A stretch of 64,000 nt of DNA from contig NZ_JASAOI010000056.1 of the NCBI RefSeq assembly GCF_029953285.1, positions 55,939 to 119,938 on the forward strand, read 5' to 3'. Within the stretch, counting starts at the first letter, position 1, and each line of letters starts with the position of its first letter. The position numbers and the translations under genes were made by a program. The notes beneath the pieces were generated by a model. That model saw nothing but the letters and a program-made list of their open reading frames with translations, did no database searches and was not told the DNA's origin. The DNA is from Yinghuangia seranimata (GTDB lineage Bacteria > Actinomycetota > Actinomycetes > Streptomycetales > Streptomycetaceae). Below are positions 19,837-28,617 of this stretch, piece by piece.

Positions 19837-20445
19837 ATGCTCGACTTGACGCCGCATCACGACCTGCCCGATCCCGTACCGGCCGTCGAGGCGCACCTGA
19901 CCGGGGCGTTCGGCGAACCGTCGGGGCGGGCCGGTGTGACGTTCGTCGGGACGGACCGCGTCGAGGTGCTGCGCTTCGGCCCGGACGAGGCCGGTGTGGT
20001 GCGGTACGCGACGCTGGGCATGGCCCGCGCCCCGATGACGGACCCGGCCGCGGCGCTCGCCGACCCGGTGCGCGGGCCGCGTGCCGAGCTGGTGCTGTCG
20101 GTGCGCGGCGCGCACGACTCGGTGCTGCGCCCGCTGGCGGTGCTGGCGGCGTCGCCGCAGGTGGAGGGTGTTGTGGTGGCGCCGGGGGCGTCGTTGGACG
20201 TGGGCGGCCCGCTGTGGGACGGCGCGGCGTTCACCGCGGTCCTGGTCGCCGAGCCGGGCGGCCTGGTGCCCGACCTGGAGTTGCCGGAGCCGGCCGAGCC
20301 GGTGCGGTTCCTGCCGCTGCTGCCGATGACCGCGGCGGAGACGGCGTGGAAGCGGGTGCACGGCGGCGAGGCCCTGCAGGAGCTGTGGCTGACCCACGGG
20401 ACCGATCTGCGGGACCCGAACCGCCGCGCGGTGCCGCTGGGTTGA
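19837..20445 (+). CDS. Suppressor-of-fused (SUFU) domain protein
   Basis: A 202-residue protein of the bacterial SUFU-like family: an N-terminal helix and strand (VEAHLTGAFGEP), a middle region (ELVLSVRGAHDSVLRPLAVLA), and the family's LLPMTAAETAWKRVHGGEAL near the C-terminus. In bacteria, such proteins often occur as immunity-type or unknown-function genes; no role can be assigned here. ATG 19837 has no ribosome site but TACGAT lies 6 nt upstream, which would suit a leaderless transcript. A GTG at 19807 is the alternative start. Confidence 0.75.
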   Translation: MLDLTPHHDLPDPVPAVEAHLTGAFGEPSGRAGVTFVGTDRVEVLRFGPDEAGVVRYATLGMARAPMTDPAAALADPVRGPRAELVLSVRGAHDSVLRPLAVLAASPQVEGVVVAPGASLDVGGPLWDGAAFTAVLVAEPGGLVPDLELPEPAEPVRFLPLLPMTAAETAWKRVHGGEALQELWLTHGTDLRDPNRRAVPLG

Positions 20446-20492
20446 CGGCGGGTTGACGGCGGTCCGGGGCCGGTCGGCGAGAGGCTGCGGGC

Positions 20493-20921
20493 TCAGGGAA
20501 CGAGCAGCACAGGGCACGGCGCGCGGTGCACGACGGCGTCGCTGACGCTGCCGAGGAACAGCCGCGCGAGCCCCGTGTCGCGGCGCGCGCCGAGGACGAG
20601 CAGGTCGGCGCCGAAGTCCTTGGCCTGGTCGAGCACGGCGTTGGGGACGTCGGCGCGCAGCGTCTCGTCGGTCCAGCCCTCGACGGACTCGACCCCGGCG
20701 GCGCGGAGCGTGTCGACGGCGCCGGTGACGGCCTTGGTCGCCTCCTCGGCGCTCTCCTCGACGACTGCGCCGCCGCCCGCGGCGCCGGCCACGACGTCGA
20801 GGGTCTGGACGTGCAGGACCCGCACCGTCGCGTCGAAGGCGTTGGCGAGCGCTGCGGTGCGGGCGAGGACGTCGGTCGTCTCGGGGGTGGTGTCGACGGC
20901 GACGAGGATGCGTGCGTACAT
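20493..20921 (-). CDS. Universal stress protein
   Basis: A 142-residue single-domain UspA-type protein. It starts with the typical strand YARILVAVDTTPET and ends with the ATP-binding loop GARRDTGLARLFLGSVSDAVVHRAPCPVLLVP, matching the G-2x-G-9x-G(S/T) pattern loosely. The ATG at 20921 follows AAGGAAG. It is a cytoplasmic stress or dormancy protein by family. It converges on the SUFU gene. Confidence 0.9.
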   Translation of the reverse strand: MYARILVAVDTTPETTDVLARTAALANAFDATVRVLHVQTLDVVAGAAGGGAVVEESAEEATKAVTGAVDTLRAAGVESVEGWTDETLRADVPNAVLDQAKDFGADLLVLGARRDTGLARLFLGSVSDAVVHRAPCPVLLVP

Positions 20922-21098
20922 AACGGCTTCCTTGCTCCTTGTGGGATCGGGGCCAATGCATGCACTGTACATCCATTTTCCTGCGGGCCCGGGGTGTGAC
21001 GCGGTCGGCGGGAGGGGCGCCTACCTGTGGGTAACCGCCGTCGGGGATGATGTGCCGCAGAACCCCACGGGGCTCCCCGAGAGAGGACCGCATACACC

Positions 21099-21605
21099 AT
21101 GCAGTTTGGCCGCTACTACGAGGAGTTCGAGGTCGGTGCGATCTACAAGCACTGGCCCGGCAAGACGGTCACCGAGTACGACGACCACCTGTTCTGCCTG
21201 CTCACGATGAACCACCACCCGCTCCACATGGACGTCAACTACGCCGAGAAGACGACCGACTTCGGCAAGAACGTCGTGGTGGGCAACTACATCTACTCGC
21301 TGCTGCTCGGCATGTCCGTCCCGGACGTGTCCGGCAAGGCGATCGCCAACCTGGAGATCGAGTCGCTGCGCCACGTCGCGCCGACCTTCCACGGCGACAC
21401 CATCTACGGCCAGACGCTCGTGCTCGACAAGTGGGAGTCCAAGTCCAAGGACGACCGCGGCGTCGTCTACGTCGAGACCAAGGGCTACAAGCAGGACGGC
21501 ACCCTCGTCTGCGTCTTCAAGCGCAAGGTCATGGTCCCGAAGACCTCCTACGGCGAGGCCCGCGGCGGCGAACAGCCCGGCCGCCCGGAACTCCGCGAGG
21601 CCTGA
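21099..21605 (+). CDS. MaoC family (R)-specific enoyl-CoA hydratase-like protein
   Basis: A 168-residue hot-dog-fold hydratase. The active-site segment MNHHPLHMD and the following VVGNYIYSLLLGM are characteristic of the MaoC subgroup that hydrates mesaconyl- or enoyl-CoA intermediates. Streptomyces proteins of this subgroup take part in the ethylmalonyl-CoA pathway, but none of that pathway's other genes are adjacent here. AGAGAGGA lies 12 nt before the ATG. Confidence 0.88.
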   Translation: MQFGRYYEEFEVGAIYKHWPGKTVTEYDDHLFCLLTMNHHPLHMDVNYAEKTTDFGKNVVVGNYIYSLLLGMSVPDVSGKAIANLEIESLRHVAPTFHGDTIYGQTLVLDKWESKSKDDRGVVYVETKGYKQDGTLVCVFKRKVMVPKTSYGEARGGEQPGRPELREA

Positions 21606-21627
21606 CCCGCCCCGTATGACCCCCACC

Positions 21628-21681
21628 CCGCCGGCCCCGGCCGCGCCCGCCCCCTGAGGCGGCGCGGACCGGGGCCGGCGG
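21628..21681. terminator. Bidirectional terminator between maoC-like and ribokinase genes
   Basis: CCGCCGGCCCCGG at 21628-21640 pairs with CCGGGGCCGGCGG at 21669-21681, and the inner arms CCGCGCC / GGCGCGG pair as well, giving about 20 bp with one bulge. Confidence 0.75.
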
Positions 21682-21695
21682 CGCGTTCAGCGCGG

Positions 21696-22742
21696 TCAGG
21701 CGTTCGGAAGGTCGTTCCAGTGCGGGTACGAGGACTGGGCGCCTTCGCGGGTTGTGGCGGCGGTGCCGGCGCGTACCGCCAGGGCCACGGCGGCGGCCAG
21801 GTTGTCGCCGGAGGCGAGGCGCCAGGCGAGGGCGCCTGTGAAGGCGTCGCCCGCTCCTGTGGTGTCCACGGCGTGCACCTGCGGGGCGGGGATGTGGACG
21901 AGGTCGTCGTCGCCCTCGGCGTAGGCGGCACCCGCGGCGCCCAGCGTCATGACGAACGAGCGGGGCGCGGCGTCGCGCCGACGCAGGGCGAGCAGTGCGC
22001 GGCGGGCGCGTTCCAGCGGCGGGGGTTCGGAATCGGTCGGTTCGGAATCGCTCGGGAGGGCGGCTGGTGCGGGGGCTGTCGGTTCGGGGTCCCGCGCGTC
22101 GGTGCCCGCGTCGTCCGGTTCCGGGGCCGCGAGCAGCCCCGGGCCGGCCTCGTGTTGGTTGACGACGAGTGGGTCGCAGAGGCGCAGGAGCCGGGCGGGC
22201 GCGTGCCACGGCCCGGGGGACGGGTTCATCACGACCCGTGTGCCGTACGCCGCGCACGCCGCCATGACCGCGGCGACCGTCTCGAGCGGGATCTCCAGCT
22301 GCAGCGAGACCACGTCCACCGCACGCAGCGCCGGTTCGAGTGCGGTCACGTGTTCCGGCCGGAACTCCGCGTTGGCGCCCGGGGCGACGGTGATCGTGTT
22401 CTCGCCGTTCGCGTCGACCGTGATGAGCGCGACGCCGCTCGGGCCGTCGTCGACCGTCACCAGCGAGGTGTCCACCGCGTCGTCGCGCAGTGCGCGCAGC
22501 AGCATGTCGCCGTACGCGTCCGAGCCGATCCGTCCGGCGAACCGGAGTCGCGCGCCGAGCCGCGCCGCCGCGACGGCCTGGTTCGCACCCTTGCCGCCGG
22601 GGTGCACGGCAAGGCTCCCGCCGAGCACCGTCTCGCCCGGGCGCGGATGGCGCGGGACGCGCACGACCAGGTCGGCGTTGACCGATCCGACCACGAGCAG
22701 CCGGGGCTCCCCGGCGTCGCCGCGGTCGGTCCGGCGCGTCAC
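21696..22742 (-). CDS. Ribokinase-type PfkB carbohydrate kinase
   Basis: A 348-residue PfkB-family kinase. Motifs: VVGSVNADLVVRVPRHPRPGETV at the N-terminus, HPGGKGANQAVAAARLG, and the C-terminal DTTGAGDAFTGALAW with the catalytic Asp and anion hole. The set is typical of ribokinase (D-ribose to ribose 5-phosphate). A low-complexity insertion of about 45 residues rich in Asp, Pro and Ser (near residues 205-250) is unusual. Its GTG overlaps the stop of the upstream Nudix gene (GTGA), so translation is coupled. Confidence 0.88.
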   Translation of the reverse strand: MTRRTDRGDAGEPRLLVVGSVNADLVVRVPRHPRPGETVLGGSLAVHPGGKGANQAVAAARLGARLRFAGRIGSDAYGDMLLRALRDDAVDTSLVTVDDGPSGVALITVDANGENTITVAPGANAEFRPEHVTALEPALRAVDVVSLQLEIPLETVAAVMAACAAYGTRVVMNPSPGPWHAPARLLRLCDPLVVNQHEAGPGLLAAPEPDDAGTDARDPEPTAPAPAALPSDSEPTDSEPPPLERARRALLALRRRDAAPRSFVMTLGAAGAAYAEGDDDLVHIPAPQVHAVDTTGAGDAFTGALAWRLASGDNLAAAVALAVRAGTAATTREGAQSSYPHWNDLPNA

Positions 22743-23140
22743 ACGACCCCCGGCACGTTCCACTCGCGAAGCGTGTCCAACAGCCCCTCGCTGAGCGGCA
22801 TCGCGGCCAGCTCGCCGGGCGGGAACCACCGCGCGTCCTCGGCGTCGTCGCCGGCGCGCAGGGCGCCGCCGTGGACGATGCAGGCGTAGTCGCGGATCGC
22901 GTACGTGCGGCCCTCGGGCGCGGGCCGCAGCACGGCGCCGACCAGCGGCCCGACGGTGACGTCGAGCCCGGTCTCCTCGCGCATCTCGCGGACCAGCGCC
23001 TCGGCGTCCGACTCGCCGGCCTCGACCCGGCCGCCGGGGAGCGACCAGAGCCCCTTCCCCGGGGGCGTGCCGCGCAGGATGAGCAGGATCCGCCCCTCAC
23101 CGTCGAGGACGATCGCGCCGACACAGGGAGTAGCCCGCAT
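22739..23140 (-). CDS. Nudix hydrolase
   Basis: A 133-residue Nudix-fold pyrophosphohydrolase with a complete Nudix box, GGRVEAGESDAEALVREMREETGLDV. The N-terminal VGAIVLDGEGRILLILRG and C-terminal EDARWFPPGELAAMPLSEG are typical of the MutT-like group that cleans up modified nucleotides. The start at 23140 is the family-typical one; the frame stays open further upstream, and no strong ribosome site is visible. It is followed, overlapping, by the ribokinase gene. Confidence 0.88.
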   Translation of the reverse strand: MRATPCVGAIVLDGEGRILLILRGTPPGKGLWSLPGGRVEAGESDAEALVREMREETGLDVTVGPLVGAVLRPAPEGRTYAIRDYACIVHGGALRAGDDAEDARWFPPGELAAMPLSEGLLDTLREWNVPGVV

Positions 23141-23394
23141 AGCCGGAGCGTATCCGCCGTTAGGCCGAAAGGGGTGGTGTACGCGGCGGTCACCGGCCGC
23201 GTGTCGACCGCGGGGAGCGGAAGACGTCCATCCGGTTGTCTCCCGATCCGGGTCGAACGCGGTTCGACCGAGCCGCCGCCGGGCGCGGAACGTGTCCGTG
23301 CGCAACGTGCCCCGCACACGGCGTGTCGCGCTGTGGTCGAGCGACGCCGAAGGAGTGATCGTCCTTGACTGGCGGGCGTCGGCAGGGGAACGTC

Positions 23395-24039
23395 ATGCGT
23401 ATGAAGGGCGAGCCGAGCTGCCCGCGCTGTGGTGGTCGGGTCCGTGCCCCGGGCCTGTTCTCCGAGACCTGGCACTGTGAGCTGCACGGGTCCGTGTCGC
23501 CACTCCAGCCTGTCGTCCCCCCGAGCGTTCCCGCTCTCGACGCCGTCGTCCGGCGTTCCCGAGTCCCGGTGTGGCTGCCGTGGCCGCTGCCGGTCGGCTG
23601 GCTCTTCACGGGCGTCGCGCACGCGGGCGACGACGTGTCGGGCGTCCGCGCGGTCGCCGTCGCGTGCACCGGCCCCGGTCCGCTGGGCGGTCCCGGCGAA
23701 CTGGTCCTGGTCGCCGAGGAACTGGGCATCGGCCTGGGCGCCCGCTACGCCGGCCTCCCGGGTCCCGACCCGGGCTCGAACCTCCTCAGCAACCGCTCGG
23801 CTCCCGCGAAGGTGCTGGCCGCCGGCCATCCGACCCCGCTGTGGTGCGTGCCGGAGGCGCCGCCGGACCGCGCCGTGTACGCGGGCGAGGCCATGGGGCT
23901 GTGGCTGTGGGCGATCCTGTGGCCGGGCAAGGCCGGCCACCTCGTGTACGACGACGTCGTGCTGACGGACCTGCGGGACGCGGGGGCGGAGATCGAACTC
24001 CTGCCGTGCGGAGCGCTTTCGCCGCAACTGCTGCCGTAG
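23395..24039 (+). CDS. DUF6758 family protein with N-terminal zinc ribbon
   Basis: A 214-residue protein conserved in streptomycetes. It starts with a zinc-ribbon-like motif (CPRC, then CELH 16 residues later), followed by a conserved body including PVWLPWPLPVGWLFTGVAHAGDD, GPGPLGGPGELVLVAEELG and VLTDLRDAGAEIELLPCGALSP. Function is unknown. ATG 23395 is preceded by GGGGAA; ATG 23401 and an upstream TTG at 23365 behind AAGGAG are alternatives. It is followed closely by the PHP phosphoesterase, probably in one operon. Confidence 0.8.
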   Translation: MRMKGEPSCPRCGGRVRAPGLFSETWHCELHGSVSPLQPVVPPSVPALDAVVRRSRVPVWLPWPLPVGWLFTGVAHAGDDVSGVRAVAVACTGPGPLGGPGELVLVAEELGIGLGARYAGLPGPDPGSNLLSNRSAPAKVLAAGHPTPLWCVPEAPPDRAVYAGEAMGLWLWAILWPGKAGHLVYDDVVLTDLRDAGAEIELLPCGALSPQLLP

Positions 24040-24136
24040 CGCGCCGGCGGGCGGCCGTGCCCCCGTCCCGTCGCCGCGGATGCCGGACGGCCTACTGTTG
24101 ATCGTCCCGCCTTTCGACGACCCCAGCGAGGTCCGC

Positions 24137-24985
24137 GTGCGCATCGACCTGCACACCCACAGCACCGCGTCCGACGGCACGGAGTCGCCGGCGGCGGTGA
24201 TGCGCCACGCGCGGGAGGCCGGGCTGGACGTCGTCGCCTTGACCGACCACGACACCACCGGCGGGTGGGACGAGGCGGCCGCCGCGCTGCCCGACGGGCT
24301 CACGCTGGTGCGCGGCGCGGAGATCAGCGCGATCGACGGCGACGGGATCAGCCTGCACATGCTGGGCTACCTCTTCGACCCCGACGAGCCGGAGTTCGCG
24401 CGGGCGCGCGAGCTGGTGCGCACCGACCGGGTGCGCCGGGCGCGCGCGATGGTGGACCGGTGCGTCGAACTCGGCGCGCCGATCACGTGGGAGCGGGTCG
24501 TGGAGATCGCGGGCGACGGCGCGGTCGGGCGTCCGCACGTGGCGACCGCGTTGGTCGAGGCGGGCGTCGTGGCCGACGTGTCCGGCGCGTTCACGCCCGA
24601 GTGGCTCAAGGACGGCGGGCGGGCGTTCGTCGACAAGTACGAGATCTCGGCGGCCGACGCCGTGCGCATGATCCGGGCGGCGGGCGGTGTCGCGGTCTTC
24701 GCGCACCCCGGCGCGACCAAGCGCGGCCGGACCGTCTCCGACGCGTCGATCGCCGGGCTGGCGGAGGCCGGGCTGAGCGGCCTGGAGGTCGACCACCTGG
24801 ACCACGACGACGCGATGCGGGCGCACCTGCGCGGTCTGGCGGCCGAGTTCGACCTCGTCACGACCGGTTCCAGCGACTACCACGGCAGCCGGAAGACCGT
24901 CGAGATCGGCCGGTTCACCACGGATCCCGAGGCGTTCGAGGCGATCGCGGACCGGGCGCACGGGGTTCCGCTGCTCCGTCCGTGA
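24137..24985 (+). CDS. PHP domain phosphoesterase
   Basis: A 282-residue stand-alone PHP-domain protein. Metal ligands are visible in RIDLHTHSTASDGT, ALTDHDTTGGWDEA, RGAEISAI, FAHPGATKRG and TTGSSDYHG. The family includes phosphoesterases acting on nucleoside or ribose phosphates such as 5'-3' nanoRNases and AMP phosphatases; the substrate is not determined here. GTG 24137 is preceded by GAGG at 6-nt spacing and begins directly at the first metal-binding strand. Confidence 0.9.
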   Translation: MRIDLHTHSTASDGTESPAAVMRHAREAGLDVVALTDHDTTGGWDEAAAALPDGLTLVRGAEISAIDGDGISLHMLGYLFDPDEPEFARARELVRTDRVRRARAMVDRCVELGAPITWERVVEIAGDGAVGRPHVATALVEAGVVADVSGAFTPEWLKDGGRAFVDKYEISAADAVRMIRAAGGVAVFAHPGATKRGRTVSDASIAGLAEAGLSGLEVDHLDHDDAMRAHLRGLAAEFDLVTTGSSDYHGSRKTVEIGRFTTDPEAFEAIADRAHGVPLLRP

Positions 24986-25084
24986 TTCCCGCTCCGGTGA
25001 TCGGGGTGCGGCGTGCGGCCGACGGGGTACGCGAGTTCGTGAACCCGGTCCGTCGGGCGTCGGACCTGACCGCCGAGCGGGCCC

Positions 25085-25097
25085 GTAACACCGTTAC
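25085..25097. promoter_or_regulatory. 13-bp palindrome upstream of the mycothiol dehydrogenase
   Basis: GTAAC-ACC-GTTAC, about 40 nt before the gene. TACAGT (25095-25100) overlaps its right arm and could be a -10 box, so a bound regulator would block the promoter. Confidence 0.35.
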
Positions 25098-25136
25098 AGT
25101 GCGGAACGTATCCGAAGGCATGGAGGGGAGCAGCGG

Positions 25137-26222
25137 ATGAGTCGGCTGGTACGCGGCGTCGTCGCACGCGGCAAGGGTCAACCGGTGGGCGTCGAGACGA
25201 TCGTCGTGCCCGACCCGGGCCCGGGCGAGGCCCGCGTGAAGGTGCAGGCCTGCGGGGTCTGCCACACCGACCTGCACTACCGCGAGGGCGGGATCAACGA
25301 CGAGTTCCCCTTCCTGCTCGGCCACGAGGCCGCGGGCGTCGTCGAGTCGGTCGGCGAGGGCGTGACGGGTCTGGCGCCCGGCGACTACGTGGTGCTGGCG
25401 TGGCGCGCGCCGTGCGGCGAGTGCCGTTCGTGTCTGCGCGGCCGGCCCTGGTACTGCTTCGCCTCGCTGAACGCGACGCAGAAGATGACGCTCGAGGACG
25501 GCACGCCGCTCAGCCCCGCGCTCGGCATCGGCGCGTTCGCCGAGCTGACGCTCGTCGCGGCCGGCCAGTGCGTCAAGGTCGACCCGGCCGCCCGGCCCGA
25601 GGCGGCCGGGCTCATCGGCTGCGGCGTGATGGCCGGCTTCGGCGCGGCCGCCAACACGGGCAACGTGCAGCGCGGCGACTCGGTCGCGGTCATCGGCTGC
25701 GGAGGCGTCGGCAACGCCGCGATCGCCGCCGCGCACCTGGCGGGCGCGCGCAAGGTGATCGCCGTCGACGTCGACGACCGCAAGCTGGAGTGGGCGAAGG
25801 GCTTCGGCGCGACGGACACCGTCAACGCGCGCGAGACCGACCCCGTCGAGGCGATCAAGGCGCTGACCGAGGGCAACGGCGCCGACCTGGTCGTCGAGGC
25901 GGTCGGCCGCCCGGAGACGTACGAGCAGGCGTTCTACGCCCGCGACCTGGCCGGCACCGTCGTCCTGGTCGGCGTCCCGACGCCGGACCTGAAGATCGAG
26001 CTGCCGATGATCGAGGTCTTCGGGCGCGGCGGCGCGCTCAAGTCGTCGTGGTACGGCGACTGCCTGCCCACCCGCGACTTCCCGATGCTGATCGACCTGT
26101 ACCTGCGCGGTCGGCTGCCGCTCGACGGGTTCGTGTCCGAGACCATCAAGCTGGACGAGGTCGAGGCGGCGTTCACGAAGATGCACCACGGCGACGTGCT
26201 GCGGTCGGTCGTGGTCCTGTGA
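25137..26222 (+). CDS. S-(hydroxymethyl)mycothiol dehydrogenase
   Basis: A 361-residue zinc alcohol dehydrogenase that oxidises the formaldehyde-mycothiol adduct with NAD+, the actinobacterial counterpart of glutathione-dependent formaldehyde dehydrogenase. Catalytic zinc ligands appear in [13 protein letters not shown] and GHEAAGVVE; the structural zinc in [17 protein letters not shown]; the nucleotide site in [20 protein letters not shown] precedes the ATG. The adjacent metallo-beta-lactamase gene, coupled by GTGA, is the usual partner and supports this assignment over a generic alcohol dehydrogenase. Confidence 0.88.
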   Translation: MSRLVRGVVARGKGQPVGVETIVVPDPGPGEARVKVQACGVCHTDLHYREGGINDEFPFLLGHEAAGVVESVGEGVTGLAPGDYVVLAWRAPCGECRSCLRGRPWYCFASLNATQKMTLEDGTPLSPALGIGAFAELTLVAAGQCVKVDPAARPEAAGLIGCGVMAGFGAAANTGNVQRGDSVAVIGCGGVGNAAIAAAHLAGARKVIAVDVDDRKLEWAKGFGATDTVNARETDPVEAIKALTEGNGADLVVEAVGRPETYEQAFYARDLAGTVVLVGVPTPDLKIELPMIEVFGRGGALKSSWYGDCLPTRDFPMLIDLYLRGRLPLDGFVSETIKLDEVEAAFTKMHHGDVLRSVVVL

Positions 26223-26842
26223 GCGTCGAGCACGTCGTCACGTCGGGCGTGTTCTCGCTCGACGGACAGGACTTCGACGTCGACAACAACGTGTGGCTGA
26301 TCGGCGACGACCGCGAGGTCGTGGTGGTCGACGCCGCGCACGACGCCGCCGCCATCGCCGCGGCCGTCGGCGACCGCGGTCTCGTCGGGATCGTGTGCAC
26401 GCACGGGCACAACGACCACGTCAACGCGGCCGCGGAGCTCGCCGACCGGTACGGCGCCCCGGTGCACCTGCACCCCGAGGACCGGATGCTGTGGGACGTC
26501 GTGCACCCGGACCGCGCCCCCGACCGCTCGCTCGCGGACGGCCAGGCGCTCAAGGTCGCGGGCCTGGAGCTGCGGGTCGTCCACACGCCGGGGCACGCGC
26601 CGGGCGCGGTGTGCCTGTACGTGCCGGAGCTGGACGTGCTGTTCTCCGGCGACACGCTGTTCCGCGGCGGCCCCGGGGCGACTGGGCGGTCGTTCTCGTC
26701 GTTCCCCGTCATCCTCGACTCGATCCGGGACCGGTTGCTGACGCTGCCGGCCGGCACGCGCGTGCTGACCGGGCACGGCGACGAGACGACGATCGGCGCC
26801 GAGGCGGCGGACTACGACGCGTGGGTGGCGCGCGGGCACTGA
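26219..26842 (+). CDS. MBL-fold metallo-hydrolase, partner of the mycothiol dehydrogenase
   Basis: A 207-residue metallo-beta-lactamase-fold protein with the metal signature [11 protein letters not shown], then [14 protein letters not shown] and TGHGDET. It belongs to the glyoxalase-II-like group. Coupled to the dehydrogenase by GTGA, it probably hydrolyses the formyl- or acyl-mycothiol thioester that the dehydrogenase yields. A strong terminator follows. Confidence 0.85.
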   Translation: MSVEHVVTSGVFSLDGQDFDVDNNVWLIGDDREVVVVDAAHDAAAIAAAVGDRGLVGIVCTHGHNDHVNAAAELADRYGAPVHLHPEDRMLWDVVHPDRAPDRSLADGQALKVAGLELRVVHTPGHAPGAVCLYVPELDVLFSGDTLFRGGPGATGRSFSSFPVILDSIRDRLLTLPAGTRVLTGHGDETTIGAEAADYDAWVARGH

Positions 26843-26881
26843 CGCCGCGCGGTCGCGCCGACGAAACGGCGCGGGAACGCA

Positions 26882-26921
26882 CGAAGGGCGCCCCGTCCGA
26901 ATCCGGACGGGGCGCCCTTCG
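26882..26921. terminator. Strong bidirectional terminator
   Basis: An 18-bp perfect stem, CGAAGGGCGCCCCGTCCG at 26882-26899 and its complement at 26904-26921, with a 4-nt loop. It is followed by a short T run and lies between convergent genes. Confidence 0.85.
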
Positions 26922-26968
26922 GCGCTTTAATCAGGGACGGGCGCCGAGCGGAGCCCGTCGCGCGGCCG

Positions 26969-27172
26969 TCAGACGGCCGCGGCGCCCGCGACGGCGGGCT
27001 GGAGGGCCGGCCGGACGGGCCGGATGTAGAGGCTTTCGCCCCGGGCGGCGGCCTCGGCGACCGCCTTGCTGACCGCGGTGAGGTCTACGGTCGTTCCCGG
27101 GTGCAGGACCGTCTTGTCGGCGGCCGCATCGGAATCGTGGTGACGGGTGAGGTTGGTGATTCGGTAACGCAT
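26969..27172 (-). CDS. Small hypothetical protein, 67 residues
   Basis: A short gene with an AGGAGA ribosome site at good spacing before the ATG. The protein reads MRYRITNLTRHH, then a conserved-looking centre (KTVLHPGTTVDLTAVSKAVAEAAARGESLYIRPV), and an Ala/Pro-rich end. It has no membrane helix or signal. The pattern resembles short strands and a helix that could be a small domain, but I do not recognise it. Confidence 0.6.
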   Translation of the reverse strand: MRYRITNLTRHHDSDAAADKTVLHPGTTVDLTAVSKAVAEAAARGESLYIRPVRPALQPAVAGAAAV

Positions 27173-27539
27173 AGGCGTCTCCTCTTCTCTCCTCGGGTGT
27201 TCGCCTCGGCGTCTCCGCACAGGGCGGAGGTGCACCGGCGGTCGCCACCTGGGCGACCACTGAACACGACATAGCGTACAAATCGTCCGCCGAATGCGCG
27301 CGTTGTTTACACACGATCAACGCGGGTCCAGGGCAGTGGACGGCGCGCGGGAGCGTGACGCGGCACGGCGGTATAGCTCCACAACATGGATCACCGCCGA
27401 GGCATTCCCGTGACCGGAAAGTTCCCGGATCGCGATCCGCCGCGCCCGGCCCGGCGCGGCGTAGGACAATGCCAGTGCGAAGGCACGAGCCTGGGTCGGG
27501 GCGGACCTGCCGCCCCACCCCGAACGGAGGGCCACCAGC
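27173..27539. other. Divergent region between the 67-residue ORF and the NYN gene
   Basis: About 370 bp, without another supportable gene. The left part (27270-27320) is unusually rich in A and T (GTACAAATCG, TTGTTTACACACGATCAAC) and probably holds the promoter of the small minus-strand gene. The right part precedes the NYN gene. Confidence 0.45.
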
Positions 27540-28610
27540 TTGCACGACGCGGGTGACGACGAGCGGCGGACCGCCGCGACCGCCGCCGGGGCCGAGCCCG
27601 GGGCGGGCGCCCCCGACGCCTCGGCGGAGCGGACCGACAGGCCCGGCGGGACGGCGGTCGCCGAACCGGGACCCGGCGCGGTCCCCCCGGAAGCGCCGGT
27701 GCCCGCCGCGGTACCCGTGCGCCTCGTCTCCGCGCCGCCGCACGCCGGCACGCACGCCGTCTTCGTCGACGTCGGCTACGTGTACGCCGCGATCGGCCTG
27801 CTGGTCGTCGGCACCGCCGAGCGCCGCGCGTTCCGCATCGACGCCGAACTGCTCATCAGCGCGCTCATCGACGAGGCCCGCGCGGTGTTCCCGGAAGGCC
27901 GCCTGCTGCGCGTCTACTGGTACGACGGCGCCCGCAACCGCGTGCCCACGTTCGAACAGAAGCAGGTCGCCGAACTGCCGGACGTGAAGGTCAGGTTGGG
28001 CAACCTCAACGCCCACAACCAGCAGAAGGGCGTCGACTCGCTCATCCGCAGCGACCTGGAGTCCCTCGCCCGCAACCGGGCCATCGAGGACGCCGTCGTG
28101 GTGAGCGGCGACGAGGACCTGGTGCTCGCCGTGGAGACCGCGCAGTCGTACGGCGTGCGCGTCCACCTGTGGGGCGTGGAGCCCGCCTACGGCACCAACC
28201 AGGCCGAGCCGCTGGTGTGGGAGGCCGATGTCACCCGCACGCTCCACCACGACTTCTGCGCGCCGTGCGTGAGCCGCGCGGGCCTGGCGACGCAGGCCGC
28301 TCCCGCGGCGGCTCCGACGCCCGCGCCCGTGCTGCCGAACGGCGCCACCCCGCCGACGTTCGACCAGGTCTGGCGGCTCGGCGGCAAGATCGCCGAGCGC
28401 TGGCTCGGCGCCCGCGGCCGTGAGGACATGGCCGACCTGATGCCGGGCCCGCGCCTCCCGGAGAACGTCGACAAGGCCCTCCTCGTCGACGCCGAGGGCG
28501 AACTCCAGTTCTCCCTGCGCCCCTACGAGGACCTGCGCCGTGCCCTGCGCAACGGCTTCTGGGACCGCCTCGGCCAGGAGTTCGGCACGGCGGCGGGCGG
28601 CGACGCCTGA
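27540..28610 (+). CDS. NYN domain (PIN-like nuclease fold) protein
   Basis: A 356-residue protein. Residues 70-235 form a NYN/LabA-type domain of the PIN-like nuclease fold, with acidic residues in AVFVDVGYVYAA, KGVDSLIRSDL and VVSGDEDLVLAVE; RNA cleavage is the expected activity. The first 60 residues are Ala/Pro-rich and disordered, and the C-terminal 100 residues form a further helical region (FDQVWRLGGKIAERWLG). The apparent start is TTG at 27540 with GGAGGG eight nt upstream. It ends 7 bp before the convergent hydrolase. Confidence 0.8.
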   Translation: MHDAGDDERRTAATAAGAEPGAGAPDASAERTDRPGGTAVAEPGPGAVPPEAPVPAAVPVRLVSAPPHAGTHAVFVDVGYVYAAIGLLVVGTAERRAFRIDAELLISALIDEARAVFPEGRLLRVYWYDGARNRVPTFEQKQVAELPDVKVRLGNLNAHNQQKGVDSLIRSDLESLARNRAIEDAVVVSGDEDLVLAVETAQSYGVRVHLWGVEPAYGTNQAEPLVWEADVTRTLHHDFCAPCVSRAGLATQAAPAAAPTPAPVLPNGATPPTFDQVWRLGGKIAERWLGARGREDMADLMPGPRLPENVDKALLVDAEGELQFSLRPYEDLRRALRNGFWDRLGQEFGTAAGGDA

Positions 28611-28617
28611 AGGCGGG

